From NCBI GenBank assembly GCA_964057225.1, contig OZ059894.1, positions 5,890,001 to 5,954,000 on the forward strand: DNA of 64,000 bases, in the 5' to 3' direction. Below are positions 24,930 to 34,714 of this stretch, one piece after another. Source of the DNA: Auanema rhodensis (taxonomy: Eukaryota; Nematoda; Chromadorea; Rhabditida; Rhabditidae). Every line of letters starts with the position of its first letter. Position 1 is the stretch's first letter. The position numbers and the translations under genes are program-made. The notes under the pieces were generated by a model. The model saw only the letters and a program-made list of their open reading frames with translations. It was not told where the DNA came from and searched no databases.

Positions 24930-25973
24930 TTTTGTAACTTGTCAATAAGTTCTTTGGTATTTTCTTTGTCCACAGATACCAAAAAAGCATCAGTGATGAT
25001 TGGATTTGAAGTTGATGGACCTTTAATTAGTCGGTTAAATTATGATATTCATGTAGTAAATGATGTCAATGTTACCTACCTTCTGTAACGGGAATTGATA
25101 AACGACGACGTATCTTTAATTGAATAACTTTCTTCCGTATACACTATAATTTGAAAAAAAAATGGTATGAAATGGATAAACTAATGTTTTCTGTTCAATA
25201 GAATATGTACAATAAATAGAAAACATACCTCTTGAACATATTCAAGAACATCTTCGCGTTTTTTGCCAACAATCTATAAACATATGAAATGTTCGGAAAT
25301 GTCAAAAACTTCCATTTGAACTTTTCAAGTTGATTTTAATTTCTTGGAAAGCAATAACACACATGAGATTTTACATACCTGCATATCATTGATACCAATA
25401 ATTTCATCTCCGATCTCCAAATTTGGTGTACCACCTAAATATAATTTTTATATAATCTATTTTTGCAAACATAATCTGTGCTATTCTACATGATTATTCA
25501 TATTATATTTTTCAATCACTTTTTCATAGATGGATTTAAGATTTAATTCTAAAGTAAATCTTTTTTTTCTAGTTTGAAGGACAAAACGGAAAGAAAATAA
25601 ATAGCGGATAGTCATTATAGAATATAACTGTTTGCATGTCAAAAACTAGACACCTTCAAAATTCCGGTATAGCTTAGGATTATGGTAGAAAGATATCCAT
25701 TATCCAGAGCTTACAATTTCTGTTTAACTTTTAAAAATTATTCGCTTTAATCGATAGTCAGCGTTATCTCGATTCAACAAAACATCAGCCCAACTTACTA
25801 TATAATCGAACTTTATCTTTACTTGTCTCCTGAACCAATAAAACAAATCTTCCAATAGCCATGTCCGAAGGTTGTTTTTTTTCTTCTTGTTTTAGTTTTT
25901 TGGAACTCATTCGTTGGAACGAAGTTCGTTTTAGTTCGCTTAAGGCAATTGGAATCGAAACAGATTTCGGCAT
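24920..25973 (-). CDS. PDZ-domain block: separate small gene or 5' end of the MAGUK
   Basis: Exons are 25973-25799, 25434-25379, 25273-25229, 25143-25080 and 25020 down to either a stop at 24920 (146 codons, own gene) or a donor at 24929. The translation is one PDZ domain: GRFVLLVQETSKDKVRLYS, then the GGTPNLEIGDEIIGINDMQI turn, then REDVLEYVQE and KKVIQLKIRRRL. The N-terminus is basic and Lys-rich. A TTACAG acceptor lies 2 nt before the ATG, consistent with a trans-spliced 5' end. With donor CAAAA|GTACGT, the frame continues open into the exon at 20348-20279 (phase 2 to 2, adding KLYPSIRTFD before the MAGUK Met), giving a 766-codon protein with two PDZ domains. I favour this joined model but cannot prove it. 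Confidence 0.7.
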
Positions 25974-25976
25974 TTC

Positions 25977-26780
25977 TGTAAAACTTCATACATTTTTCAT
26001 ATAATGTTATATTTAATTAGAATCTAAGAAAAGCGATCATTTCAATATAGAAACCATTAGTTAAAAACATTAAGGAGTGTTGATTAAAGTCCAGTTTTTT
26101 TTAATTTCTAATTTTATTTATTCAAAATAAAAACTATAAACTGATGAAGTTGAGCTTAGATGCTAAAAGTGAAAATACAACTGAAAGGAGCATTCAAATA
26201 GTATTTGTTTTTAAATCGATTAACATACAAAATACTTAAACTTCCTTATTTTAATAATTTGTATATTCCAAGTTCCTCTTCACTAATTATTTCATTTATT
26301 TCAAATTTTTATTTAAACTTTTCGATTCTTATCTCAAATGTAAAACATCAAGTTCTGAACTATATTATGGCGGAAATGATATGAGTGCGGTTAAACAAGA
26401 TGTGTTTGTGCTTATCACTGTAAAAACAATTTAATTTTTAATTTTTATTATAATTTGATGTAATTATTCAAATAAATAATTGTTTAATATGACGTGATTC
26501 AGAATATGACGTGTTTCTTCTATTACGACATTGCATGTGAATGTTGTGCAATCGCTATTATATCAACAAAAATATAAAAAGAGAAGAGAAGATAAGAGAA
26601 GGAGTATAGAATAAATGTTGATATTTTTCTGATATTTATTATTTTCAATTTATATTCAATTCTATTATATTCTATATATTTCTAGCTTTATCTTTTTATT
26701 TTTTTTATATATTTTTTAAATTTATTTTATTTATCAATTATGACTCAAAAATTTCTTTTTTTTCAGTTTATTAAGTCAAA
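25977..26780. promoter_or_regulatory. Divergent promoter region with C/EBP-like site
   Basis: This lies between the PDZ block (-) and Vms1-like copy 1 (+). It carries ATGTTGTGCAAT at 26541-26552. The same twelve bases occur upstream of copy 2, and the TTGTGCAAT core also occurs upstream of copy 3. A TTTCAG acceptor at 26766 precedes the copy 1 ATG by 14 nt. Confidence 0.4.
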
Positions 26781-28476
26781 ATGTGGAAACCACTTTCATC
26801 TCTTTATAGACCAGAAGAATATTTTCACAGTACTTATTACCCATTTGTTCCCATTGAAAAAGATGAGCATATCAAGTTAAAAGATGCATCGAAACGGGTA
26901 ATAAAAGAATATTTTGATTGGAAAGGCCTTCTTTCAGCAGCAGAATTAGCAAAAATAGGTTAAAAAATAGAAATATCTGAGAATATATTTTGAATTTAAA
27001 GGTGATTTGGTGGACAAAGAGAACAAGCGAGTATTTTTTTATCATTACTTTAACTACCGAGTTTATAGTTTTCCAAGGTAATATCAGTATTTACCACAAA
27101 AGCTCAAGTTCATTTTCAGAAATGTTGCACTACATGTAAGATGTAAATGCGATGATACAGGGTCCTATCTCAAGTTAGGGTTTATGGATTGTCTTATAGT
27201 TATTATATCTGGAGATGATGTATCCATGGGAATATATCTTGAGTAACATAATATTTATAATTTTTGTTTTGATAAAAATGTTTAAGTGACGAATTAGTTG
27301 CACATAAGTGTATGAGCTACTATATAACTAGACGAGGAGGACATGTACAGTCACATCATGATAAAAAAAGTGGATGCTCTCCTGGAAGTTCTGGAGCAAT
27401 CTTGAGAAGGTATCATATTGTTATTTTTATAACTAGAACAATTTTCCGATTTTTCCAGACATAATGAACAAAAATTACAATCAGAAATACAAAAATATAT
27501 TAAACTTTGGAAAGAACATCTTGATAAAATTTCTGTTGTTTATTTCCAAGGAGAATCTGATATGAAGAACTTGTTCAAGCAAATGTTGGGAAGAATGCAT
27601 ATTCCTATTGAGTAGAAACTCTTAATGAACTGCTTGTCATATTTAACATTCATTTTAGGAAAATAGGATTCGACGCTGGAAAACCATCTCTTAACTCTGT
27701 TAAGAAAACATATCAGGATTTACAAAGCCCATTATGCCATGGCACTCTAGGCCAGTTCCTTGATGATATCATTCAAATGGACATTCATCGAGATTGTTTT
27801 CCTCGAAAGGTAAGAAATTAAAGTTTGTTGATGAAATATATGATGATGTTTATAGGTTGAAACTCCATGTTCATTCATTTCATCAATAAAATCAGAAAGA
27901 AGATTAGAAAAACAGAAATATCCATCATTACATCCAGAATTAAAAGAAAATCTTCATGATTCAATAGCTCAAAATGATTATGAAGCTTTAATGGATTTAT
28001 ATGAAAATCATAATGTGAAACAAGAGGTAAATTAATGATTTTGAATTCAAAAAACTATTTTTTTCTAGTTTATCGATTATCTATCCGAAGTTCATCCAAA
28101 GTTAGGTTCTCAAACTTTTTTACATTATGCTGTAAAGAATAATTTGGATGAAACAACCAAAGCTTTACTTGAAATTGGATCTGATCCAAGAGTTAAAGAT
28201 AGAGAAGGAAAAGTTCCTTATGCTTATGCTGATTCTGAAATGTGTGAAATCTTTATGAACTTCCGACTAGAAAATCCATCTCGTTATAACTGGACAAAGT
28301 AAGAATTCATGTTAAGGTATTTCATTCTTATTTTTAATTTCAGATGTCACATTCCTGCTCCAATGATAATAGAAGAAGTTCATAGGAAAAAGTTGGTAGA
28401 GGATCTTGATGCTCACCGAAGAAAACGGAAGGAACATCGAAAAATGAAGAAAGAATCCAGAAAGATTTCTGATTAA
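26781..28476 (+). CDS. Vms1/ANKZF1-like protein, copy 1
   Basis: Nine exons, 445 codons: 26781-26958, 27002-27077, 27120-27242, 27287-27409, 27459-27611, 27659-27809, 27856-28026, 28069-28298 and 28344-28476, all phase-consistent. Vms1/ANKZF1 is the tRNA hydrolase/nuclease of ribosome quality control and is recruited by p97/Cdc48. Seen here: a VLRF1-like domain (about 85-268) with DELVAHKCMSYYITRRGGHV followed by QS, where Gln147 sits at the family's catalytic-site glutamine; then PGSSGAILRRHNEQ and IEKIGFDAGKPS; then an ankyrin repeat (FLHYAVKNNLDETTKALLEI, about 340-372); then a basic C-terminal helix (AHRRKRKEHRKMKKESRK) in the place of the family's p97-binding end. The N-terminal C2H2 zinc finger of the family is absent. 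The last three exons are nearly identical to those of copies 2 and 3. An AATAAA lies at 28503-28508. Confidence 0.85.
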
Positions 28477-28742
28477 ACTTGTAAATACAACTTATTTGTA
28501 TTAATAAATTATTATTTCTTCAAATCTCTGTTCATGCAACCGCTCCTGATGTCAAATATTTCAAGAAATGAATTATAAATTACGTCAAAGTTTACGTCAA
28601 AAGTCACGTCAAAAGTCACGTCAAAATTTACGTCAAAATTTTACTTTCCTTCAATGAACATTGATTCATGGCTAAACCATCATTATAAATAGTAATAGCT
28701 AGGATTTTATTCAATTTATTCAAACAAATCAAATATATATTG
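27815..28742 (+). repeat. Homogenised 3' block, copy A
   Basis: This segment runs from within the sixth intron of copy 1, through its last three exons and their introns, past the stop into the 3' flank. It is practically identical to 30560-31468 and 33329-34149. Differences are confined to a few bases beyond the stop and the number of 12-bp units. Confidence 0.95.
28582..28641. repeat. 12-bp minisatellite with ACGTCA core, 5 units
   Basis: Five tandem units of the form ACGTCAAAnTTT or ACGTCAAAAGTC lie about 105 nt after the copy 1 stop. Each contains ACGTCA (TGACGT on the other strand), the CREB/ATF half-site. Confidence 0.9.
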
Positions 28743-29391
28743 TAAAATATTGAGTTAAAGATTTCTGGATAAAATATTTTGTTCTTTGTTGTTGATGCGA
28801 TTCAAAAAAAAATTGAAACCGTTATTACCGAACGAAATCGCTATGCTTTTTATAGTTGGATTTTCCTAGCTACCTTGACTACTCCATTTGGAAAAGAAAG
28901 AAAAATAAATTGCAAGTGGTCAGTCATTAAGGACTGCAGATTGTCTGTTGTCGCGTGCATTCCTCACTCTGTACATACGATATAGCATTGACATGTTGTG
29001 CAATATTACATAGAATTGCAGCATAGACATGTATATGAAGAACCGAGTATAATAGAAAAATGAAGAATGGGATTCCTTCTCACATCATTTATTTTTCATT
29101 TAGAGATTTTTATTTTTATTTTTTTTAGTTTTATATTTAAATTTGTTTTCATACAAGTATAATTATTATGTTAATGTTTGGATCTTAGAAGACAAACTGA
29201 AATAGGATAATAATACAACTAAAAACATCAGAATTTTCTATGAGATATCGAAACATGAAAATAAGATATGTATTTGTATATTATTGCTCATCTGCTTCCT
29301 ATTTAACTACATGTATATTTGCTTCATTACAATTTTTTTCAGAAGCTCATTTATATATTAACGGGTTTTCTATTATACATTTATAATAATA
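28743..29391. promoter_or_regulatory. Upstream region of copy 2
   Basis: AT-rich spacer between copies 1 and 2. It contains ATGTTGTGCAAT at 28993-29004, identical to the element upstream of copy 1. The ORF at 28779-28985 has no splice context or homology and is not called. Confidence 0.4.
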
Positions 29392-31214
29392 ATGTCGTCA
29401 ACATTTAAAGCTAAGGTACTAATGTTTGTTTATTAATCTATTTTATTCGTATTTTTTACAGACATATGTTCCCATAAAAGAAATAGTAAATTATTCATAT
29501 CTTGATCCCACTGATCCAGACAGCAATCAACGAATAATCACGGATTATGTTAGAAAATGGGATATTCCCAAATGGTTCATAGATAATAAGCTAATTGAAG
29601 TAATATGTAAGTAATCGTAAACTAAATTATACAATGTATATAATGGAAAAATATTGATAATTTCTTTTTTTCCATTAGAATATTTAAAATATTGTCAAAT
29701 ATGTCATGACAAGTTGATAATATTATCATTTTAGGTAAATCTTTGGAAGAAGTAGATGAATTGTCTCTATTCATAAACTGTTATCACAAAACCTTATTTA
29801 CAATTCCTAAGTAAGAATATTCATTATAGACAATATTCTAAATAAAAATACATTTTTTCAGATCAGTTTACAGATATTTGCAACCGACAATACCTGATTG
29901 TAATTGGAGCCACACAGAATCTATTGACTGTTTAATAGTGTTAGTATCAGAATATGATATAGCAATGGGAATATTTAATAAGTTAGTTTTCTTTTTATAT
30001 TTTATTCAAATATTGAAAATTAATTTGAGATATTGTATTAATTTTAGACAAGAAATGATTGAGCACAAATGTATTAACATCTATTCTAAAACTGGTGGAA
30101 AAGGTGCTATAAATACGAATAATTTTCAGTTAACTCAAAAAAAGTTAGAAAGGTACTGTATATAATTTTGGATATTCATTAAAGATATTTTAATAATTTT
30201 AGAGAAATTGAAAGAAAAATAGAATCAGAATTCAAACGCTATTTATATATTTGGAAAAATCTTCTTACAAAAATTGATGTTGTATTTTACAAAGGCTTAC
30301 AAAGTCACAAAAATAGTTTGAGGAATATAATACCAAGTCATATCCCAATTGAGTGAGTTATATCATTTTTAATTCTGAGATATCAGTTCATTTTTTTAGA
30401 AATATTACTTTTAATGCTGGTAAACCAAGCTTTTTAACTTTGAAAGATACCTATGATCGCTTACTTAGTGCATTCTGTATTGGAACGTTTAGCCAATACA
30501 TAAATGAACTATTGGAGAGTGAGCTTCCGAATGGAAAACTTAAAAATGTATGATACATGAGTTTGTTGATGAAATATATGATGATGTTTATAGGTTGAAA
30601 CTCCATGTTCATTCATTTCATCAATAAAATCAGAAAGAAGATTAGAAAAACAGAAATATCCATCATTACATCCAGAATTAAAAGAAAATCTTCATGATTC
30701 AATAGCTCAAAATGATTATGAAGCTTTAATGGATTTATATGAAAATCATAATGTGAAACAAGAGGTAAATTAATGATTTTGAATTCAAAAAACTATTTTT
30801 TTCTAGTTTATCGATTATCTATCCGAAGTTCATCCAAAGTTAGGTTCTCAAACTTTTTTACATTATGCTGTAAAGAATAATTTGGATGAAACAACCAAAG
30901 CTTTACTTGAAATTGGATCTGATCCAAGAGTTAAAGATAGAGAAGGAAAAGTTCCTTATGCTTATGCTGATTCTGAAATGTGTGAAATCTTTATGAACTT
31001 CCGACTAGAAAATCCATCTCGTTATAACTGGACAAAGTAAGAATTCATGTTAAGGTATTTCATTCTTATTTTTAATTTCAGATGTCACATTCCTGCTCCA
31101 ATGATAATAGAAGAAGTTCATAGGAAAAAGTTGGTAGAGGATCTTGATGCTCACCGAAGAAAACGGAAGGAACATCGAAAAATGAAGAAAGAATCCAGAA
31201 AGATTTCTGATTAA
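29392..31214 (+). CDS. Vms1/ANKZF1-like protein, copy 2 (active-site Gln lost)
   Basis: Ten exons, 433 codons: 29392-29415, 29462-29606, 29735-29810, 29862-29981, 30048-30152, 30203-30352, 30400-30547, 30594-30764, 30807-31036 and 31082-31214. The exon plan matches copy 3. The VLRF1-like region is strongly diverged: HKCINIYSKTGGKGAINTNN replaces the GGxxQS loop, so Ala142 sits where the other copies have the catalytic-site Gln, and the PGSSGAxLRRHNEQ segment is shortened and degenerate. The fold landmarks (DCLIVLVS, VVFYKG, ITFNAGKPSFLTL) remain. From exon 8 on it is identical to the other copies: ankyrin repeat and basic tail. No stop or frameshift is present, so it is probably expressed but not expected to hydrolyse peptidyl-tRNA. 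Its start exon is only eight codons. Confidence 0.78.
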
Positions 31215-31468
31215 ACTTGTAAATACAACTTATTTGTATTAATAAATTATTATTTCTTCAACTTTCTGTTCATGCAACCGCTCCTGATGTCAAATATTTC
31301 AAGAAATGAATTATAAATTACGTCAAAGTTTACGTCAAAGTTTACGTCAAAAGTCACGTCAAAATTTTACTTTCCTTCAATGAACATTGATTCATGGCTA
31401 AACCATCATTATAAACAGTAATTGCTAGGATTTCATTCAATTTATTCAAACAAATCAAATATATATTG
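30560..31468 (+). repeat. Homogenised 3' block, copy B
   Basis: This is the second copy of the block: the last three exons and their introns are identical to copy A as far as I can compare. It differs slightly after the stop (TTCAACTTTC instead of TTCAAATCTC) and has four 12-bp units instead of five. Its match to A starts a few bases further in than C's. Confidence 0.95.
31320..31367. repeat. 12-bp minisatellite with ACGTCA core, 4 units
   Basis: Four tandem ACGTCAAA-type units lie downstream of copy 2, one fewer than after copies 1 and 3. Confidence 0.9.
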
Positions 31469-31850
31469 ATTTAATTTCGATAATTTGTAGAAAATAGTAT
31501 CAATCAAGAATAAATTATTGTACATCATTTGTTAAAATGACAACTACTGATTGATATCAGAAGATGTTTCATAATTTCCTTTCGGTGGTTTCTACTGCGA
31601 ACGTTTCTATTATGATTCATCAATAGAGAACCCATGTTTGCCTAGTTTTTCACCATGACATCATGCGATTGTGCAATCTTGCATTGGTATTTAGCCATAG
31701 CAAGGGGAGTATATATAGGATTTTGAAAATGAATGAATTAACTAACAATACAAATGAAAGTAATCTTTTCTTTTCTATATGAATTATATTTTTCTTTTTT
31801 GTTTATATTAATTATATAATATTATAAACTTTTTCAGTTATCTGTATATA
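31469..31850. promoter_or_regulatory. Upstream region of copy 3
   Basis: Short spacer holding ATTGTGCAATCTTGC at 31668-31682. Its TTGTGCAAT core is shared with the regions upstream of copies 1 and 2. A TTTCAG acceptor at 31837 lies 14 nt before the copy 3 ATG. Confidence 0.4.
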
Positions 31851-33990
31851 ATGTCGATAATAAAATCATCCATCAGCAATCCGGTAATAATTAATTTTTA
31901 AAACTTATTCCTAATATATACATTAATGGTTTTAATAACTTCCTTACTTTTAGAAGCACGAACGCTTTAATAGCGATATATTTGATCATTGCTTGCTTCT
32001 TGGGCCTGAAGAATCTTGTAGATATCTCGGCAATTATACAATTTTAAGAACATACAAGAAAAAGTTCGATTTCTTGAAACCAGAGATATTATTTCAATCT
32101 GGTAAGTACATAAAATTATATATATATATATATATATTATGATTAGTGATTTGAAGTATAGTTTATATCAAACAATTATTTTAGGAAAAAAGGATAATTA
32201 TGGTAATGAAGTAGAATTTCTTTATAATAATGCAGATCAAAATATGTATAGTATTCCTAAGTAAGTATTCAATATTATAAAAAAAAAGAGAAATGATCAA
32301 GTTTAATATAAAAATTTTTTTAGAGCAATTCTCTCTCACACAATTCGAGACTATTCTATTAAAGACCCCTCAGAACCTAATGTTTTCATCGATTGTTTAT
32401 TATTTATGATATCAGGAAATCATGTAGCTATGGGATGTTATATTCAGTAAGTTAATTACATAGTAAAAACTAATTTTTTAAAATTGCTTTTAGTGTTAAA
32501 AAGTATTTCAAAAATGTTTTTAAGCAATATAAAGTTTCAAAAAGTTAAATTATAAACAAAATATCAGCAATTGTTGTGAAAATAATTGATATATCTCCAA
32601 AATTTCTGCATATTTAAATAGTTTCTTTTCTATCAATCATCATAATTAATATAATGTTTTCTCAAATGCATGTAATTCTGTTCTGTTTCATTGAATTTCA
32701 AATCCTAATTAGCCTTTCACCAAGTTTTTATGTGCCATATGAAGAAAAAAATACGAGAAAGAAATAGCAAACTTCGAATTGAATTTACGATATCATGCTA
32801 TTTATATATAATTTCAGTGGAAAATTAGTTGCACATAAATGCCTTAACATCTATGTAGTTCGAGGTGGTGGTAAAACACAATCACGTCATGAAAGCCGAA
32901 GTGGAACATGTGGTAGTGCAGGTTCTAACTTGAGACGGTAAGCTAAGTTTAGACTTACAAGTTTAAATTTTGCTTCAGGCATAATGAGCAATTTATGAAA
33001 TCCGAAGTCAAAAAATATCTGGAATCTTGGAAAAATTATCTCGAAAGTGTTACTGTAATTTACTATCAGGGATCAGTTGAGAACAAAAGCTTGCTACGTC
33101 AAACTCTTGACAAGTACAATTTGCCTATTGAGTGAGTTGAAATAACAAGATTCATAGAAAACCATAATATTGCTTTAGGAAATTTTCGTTTGATGCTGGA
33201 AAGCCTGGTTATACATCACTGAAAGAAGCTTACAACCGTTTACTCGTTCCTAATTCTCATGGAAAAATAGAAAATTATCTCCAAGATGTTCTTGATGATA
33301 AAATATTCCTAAAGAAATATAAGGTAAAAAATTAAAGTTTGTTGATGAAATATATGATGATGTTTATAGGTTGAAACTCCATGTTCATTCATTTCATCAA
33401 TAAAATCAGAAAGAAGATTAGAAAAACAGAAATATCCATCATTACATCCAGAATTAAAAGAAAATCTTCATGATTCAATAGCTCAAAATGATTATGAAGC
33501 TTTAATGGATTTATATGAAAATCATAATGTGAAACAAGAGGTAAATTAATGATTTTGAATTCAAAAAACTATTTTTTTCTAGTTTATCGATTATCTATCC
33601 GAAGTTCATCCAAAGTTAGGTTCTCAAACTTTTTTACATTATGCTGTAAAGAATAATTTGGATGAAACAACCAAAGCTTTACTTGAAATTGGATCTGATC
33701 CAAGAGTTAAAGATAGAGAAGGAAAAGTTCCTTATGCTTATGCTGATTCTGAAATGTGTGAAATCTTTATGAACTTCCGACTAGAAAATCCATCTCGTTA
33801 TAACTGGACAAAGTAAGAATTCATGTTAAGGTATTTCATTCTTATTTTTAATTTCAGATGTCACATTCCTGCTCCAATGATAATAGAAGAAGTTCATAGG
33901 AAAAAGTTGGTAGAGGATCTTGATGCTCACCGAAGAAAACGGAAGGAACATCGAAAAATGAAGAAAGAATCCAGAAAGATTTCTGATTAA
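31851..33990 (+). CDS. Vms1/ANKZF1-like protein, copy 3
   Basis: Ten exons, 443 codons: 31851-31883, 31954-32101, 32185-32260, 32324-32446, 32818-32937, 32979-33131, 33179-33323, 33370-33540, 33583-33812 and 33858-33990. The fourth intron (371 nt) is longer than its counterparts. The VLRF1-like loop is intact: LVAHKCLNIYVVRGGGKTQS with Gln148 at the catalytic-site position, then GSAGSNLRRHNEQF and IEKFSFDAGKPGYTSL. The C-terminal third (from VETPCS) is the shared ankyrin and basic-tail module. As in the other copies, there is no N-terminal zinc finger; the N-terminus (about 85 residues) is unlike that of copies 1 and 2. It likely acts on stalled-ribosome products or in a derived role; activity is inferred only from the retained loop. 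Confidence 0.83.
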
Positions 33991-34149
33991 ACTTGTAAAT
34001 ACAACTTATTTGTATTAATAAATTATTATTTCTTCAAATCTCTGTTCATGCAACCGCTCCTGATGTCAAATATTTCAAGAAATGAATTATAAATTACGTC
34101 AAAGTTTACGTCAAAATTTACGTCAAAAGTCACGTCAAAAGTCACGTCA
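33329..34149 (+). repeat. Homogenised 3' block, copy C
   Basis: This is the third copy of the block. Identity with copy A runs from the intron before the first shared exon to the fifth 12-bp unit, then breaks off inside that unit (ACGTCATAAATC). Confidence 0.95.
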
Positions 34150-34155
34150 TAAATC
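34096..34155. repeat. 12-bp minisatellite with ACGTCA core, 5 units
   Basis: Five units downstream of copy 3, the last degenerate. The unit order differs from that after copy 1. Confidence 0.9.
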
Positions 34156-34251
34156 TAAAAAATTACTTTTTTTATATATATTTTTTGAATAGTATAATAT
34201 GAACCTTCTCCCCACTATATTTATAGAATTTATATTTCAATTTTAGACCTA

Positions 34252-34714
34252 ATGAGTAATCTAAACAACCGATGGAAATACATGTTCATCTATGATTATG
34301 TAGAACCAAGGACTAAAGATTATTTAAAGGATAAATGTATTTGCTGTACTGAGTAATTATTTTATAAGCAATTATTTACTATATAGACCAGTAATGCTAG
34401 GAGAAAACCCAAATAGCAACAAGTTAACTGGCTGTTATTTCGTATTACTTGCCATTTTAATACTTTTCTTTCATTCAAAATATGTTTTGTGTGGTAAGAA
34501 CCATTCAGAAAACAAACGGAAGAGAGAGAGAGAGAGGGAGAGAGAGAATATGGGTTCAATGAAAAGTCAGAGCATTAGTTAAGACAAGAGCTGGCTTGTG
34601 CTTGTGGATGCGATAGATTTTTTGTCTATATATTCATCTTCCAACGCCATTGTTCGGAAGACCATTGAGCGTATGTTTATCGAAAAACCAAAAGAAGCTC
34701 CCAAAAATCCTTAA
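34252..34714 (+). CDS. Hypothetical small membrane protein (101 aa)
   Basis: Three exons fit in phase: 34252-34352, 34387-34493 and 34617-34714. A TTTTAG acceptor lies 5 nt before the ATG. The translation has a charged N-terminus (MSNLNNRWKYMFIYDYVEP), a CICC motif, one clear membrane segment (GCYFVLLAILILFFHSKYVL) and a basic tail ending KPKEAPKNP. The second intron contains a GA microsatellite (34520-34548); without splicing the ORF would run into it as Arg-Glu repeats. I recognise no family. A strong alternative donor (GTATGT at 34670) leaves the 3' end open. The evidence is splice consistency only, so it could be chance or a decayed gene next to the Vms1-like array. Confidence 0.35.

Noticed and set aside
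28582-28641. CRISPR-like array from the 12-bp repeats
   Set aside because: Units are contiguous with no spacers, and the gene structures are eukaryotic.
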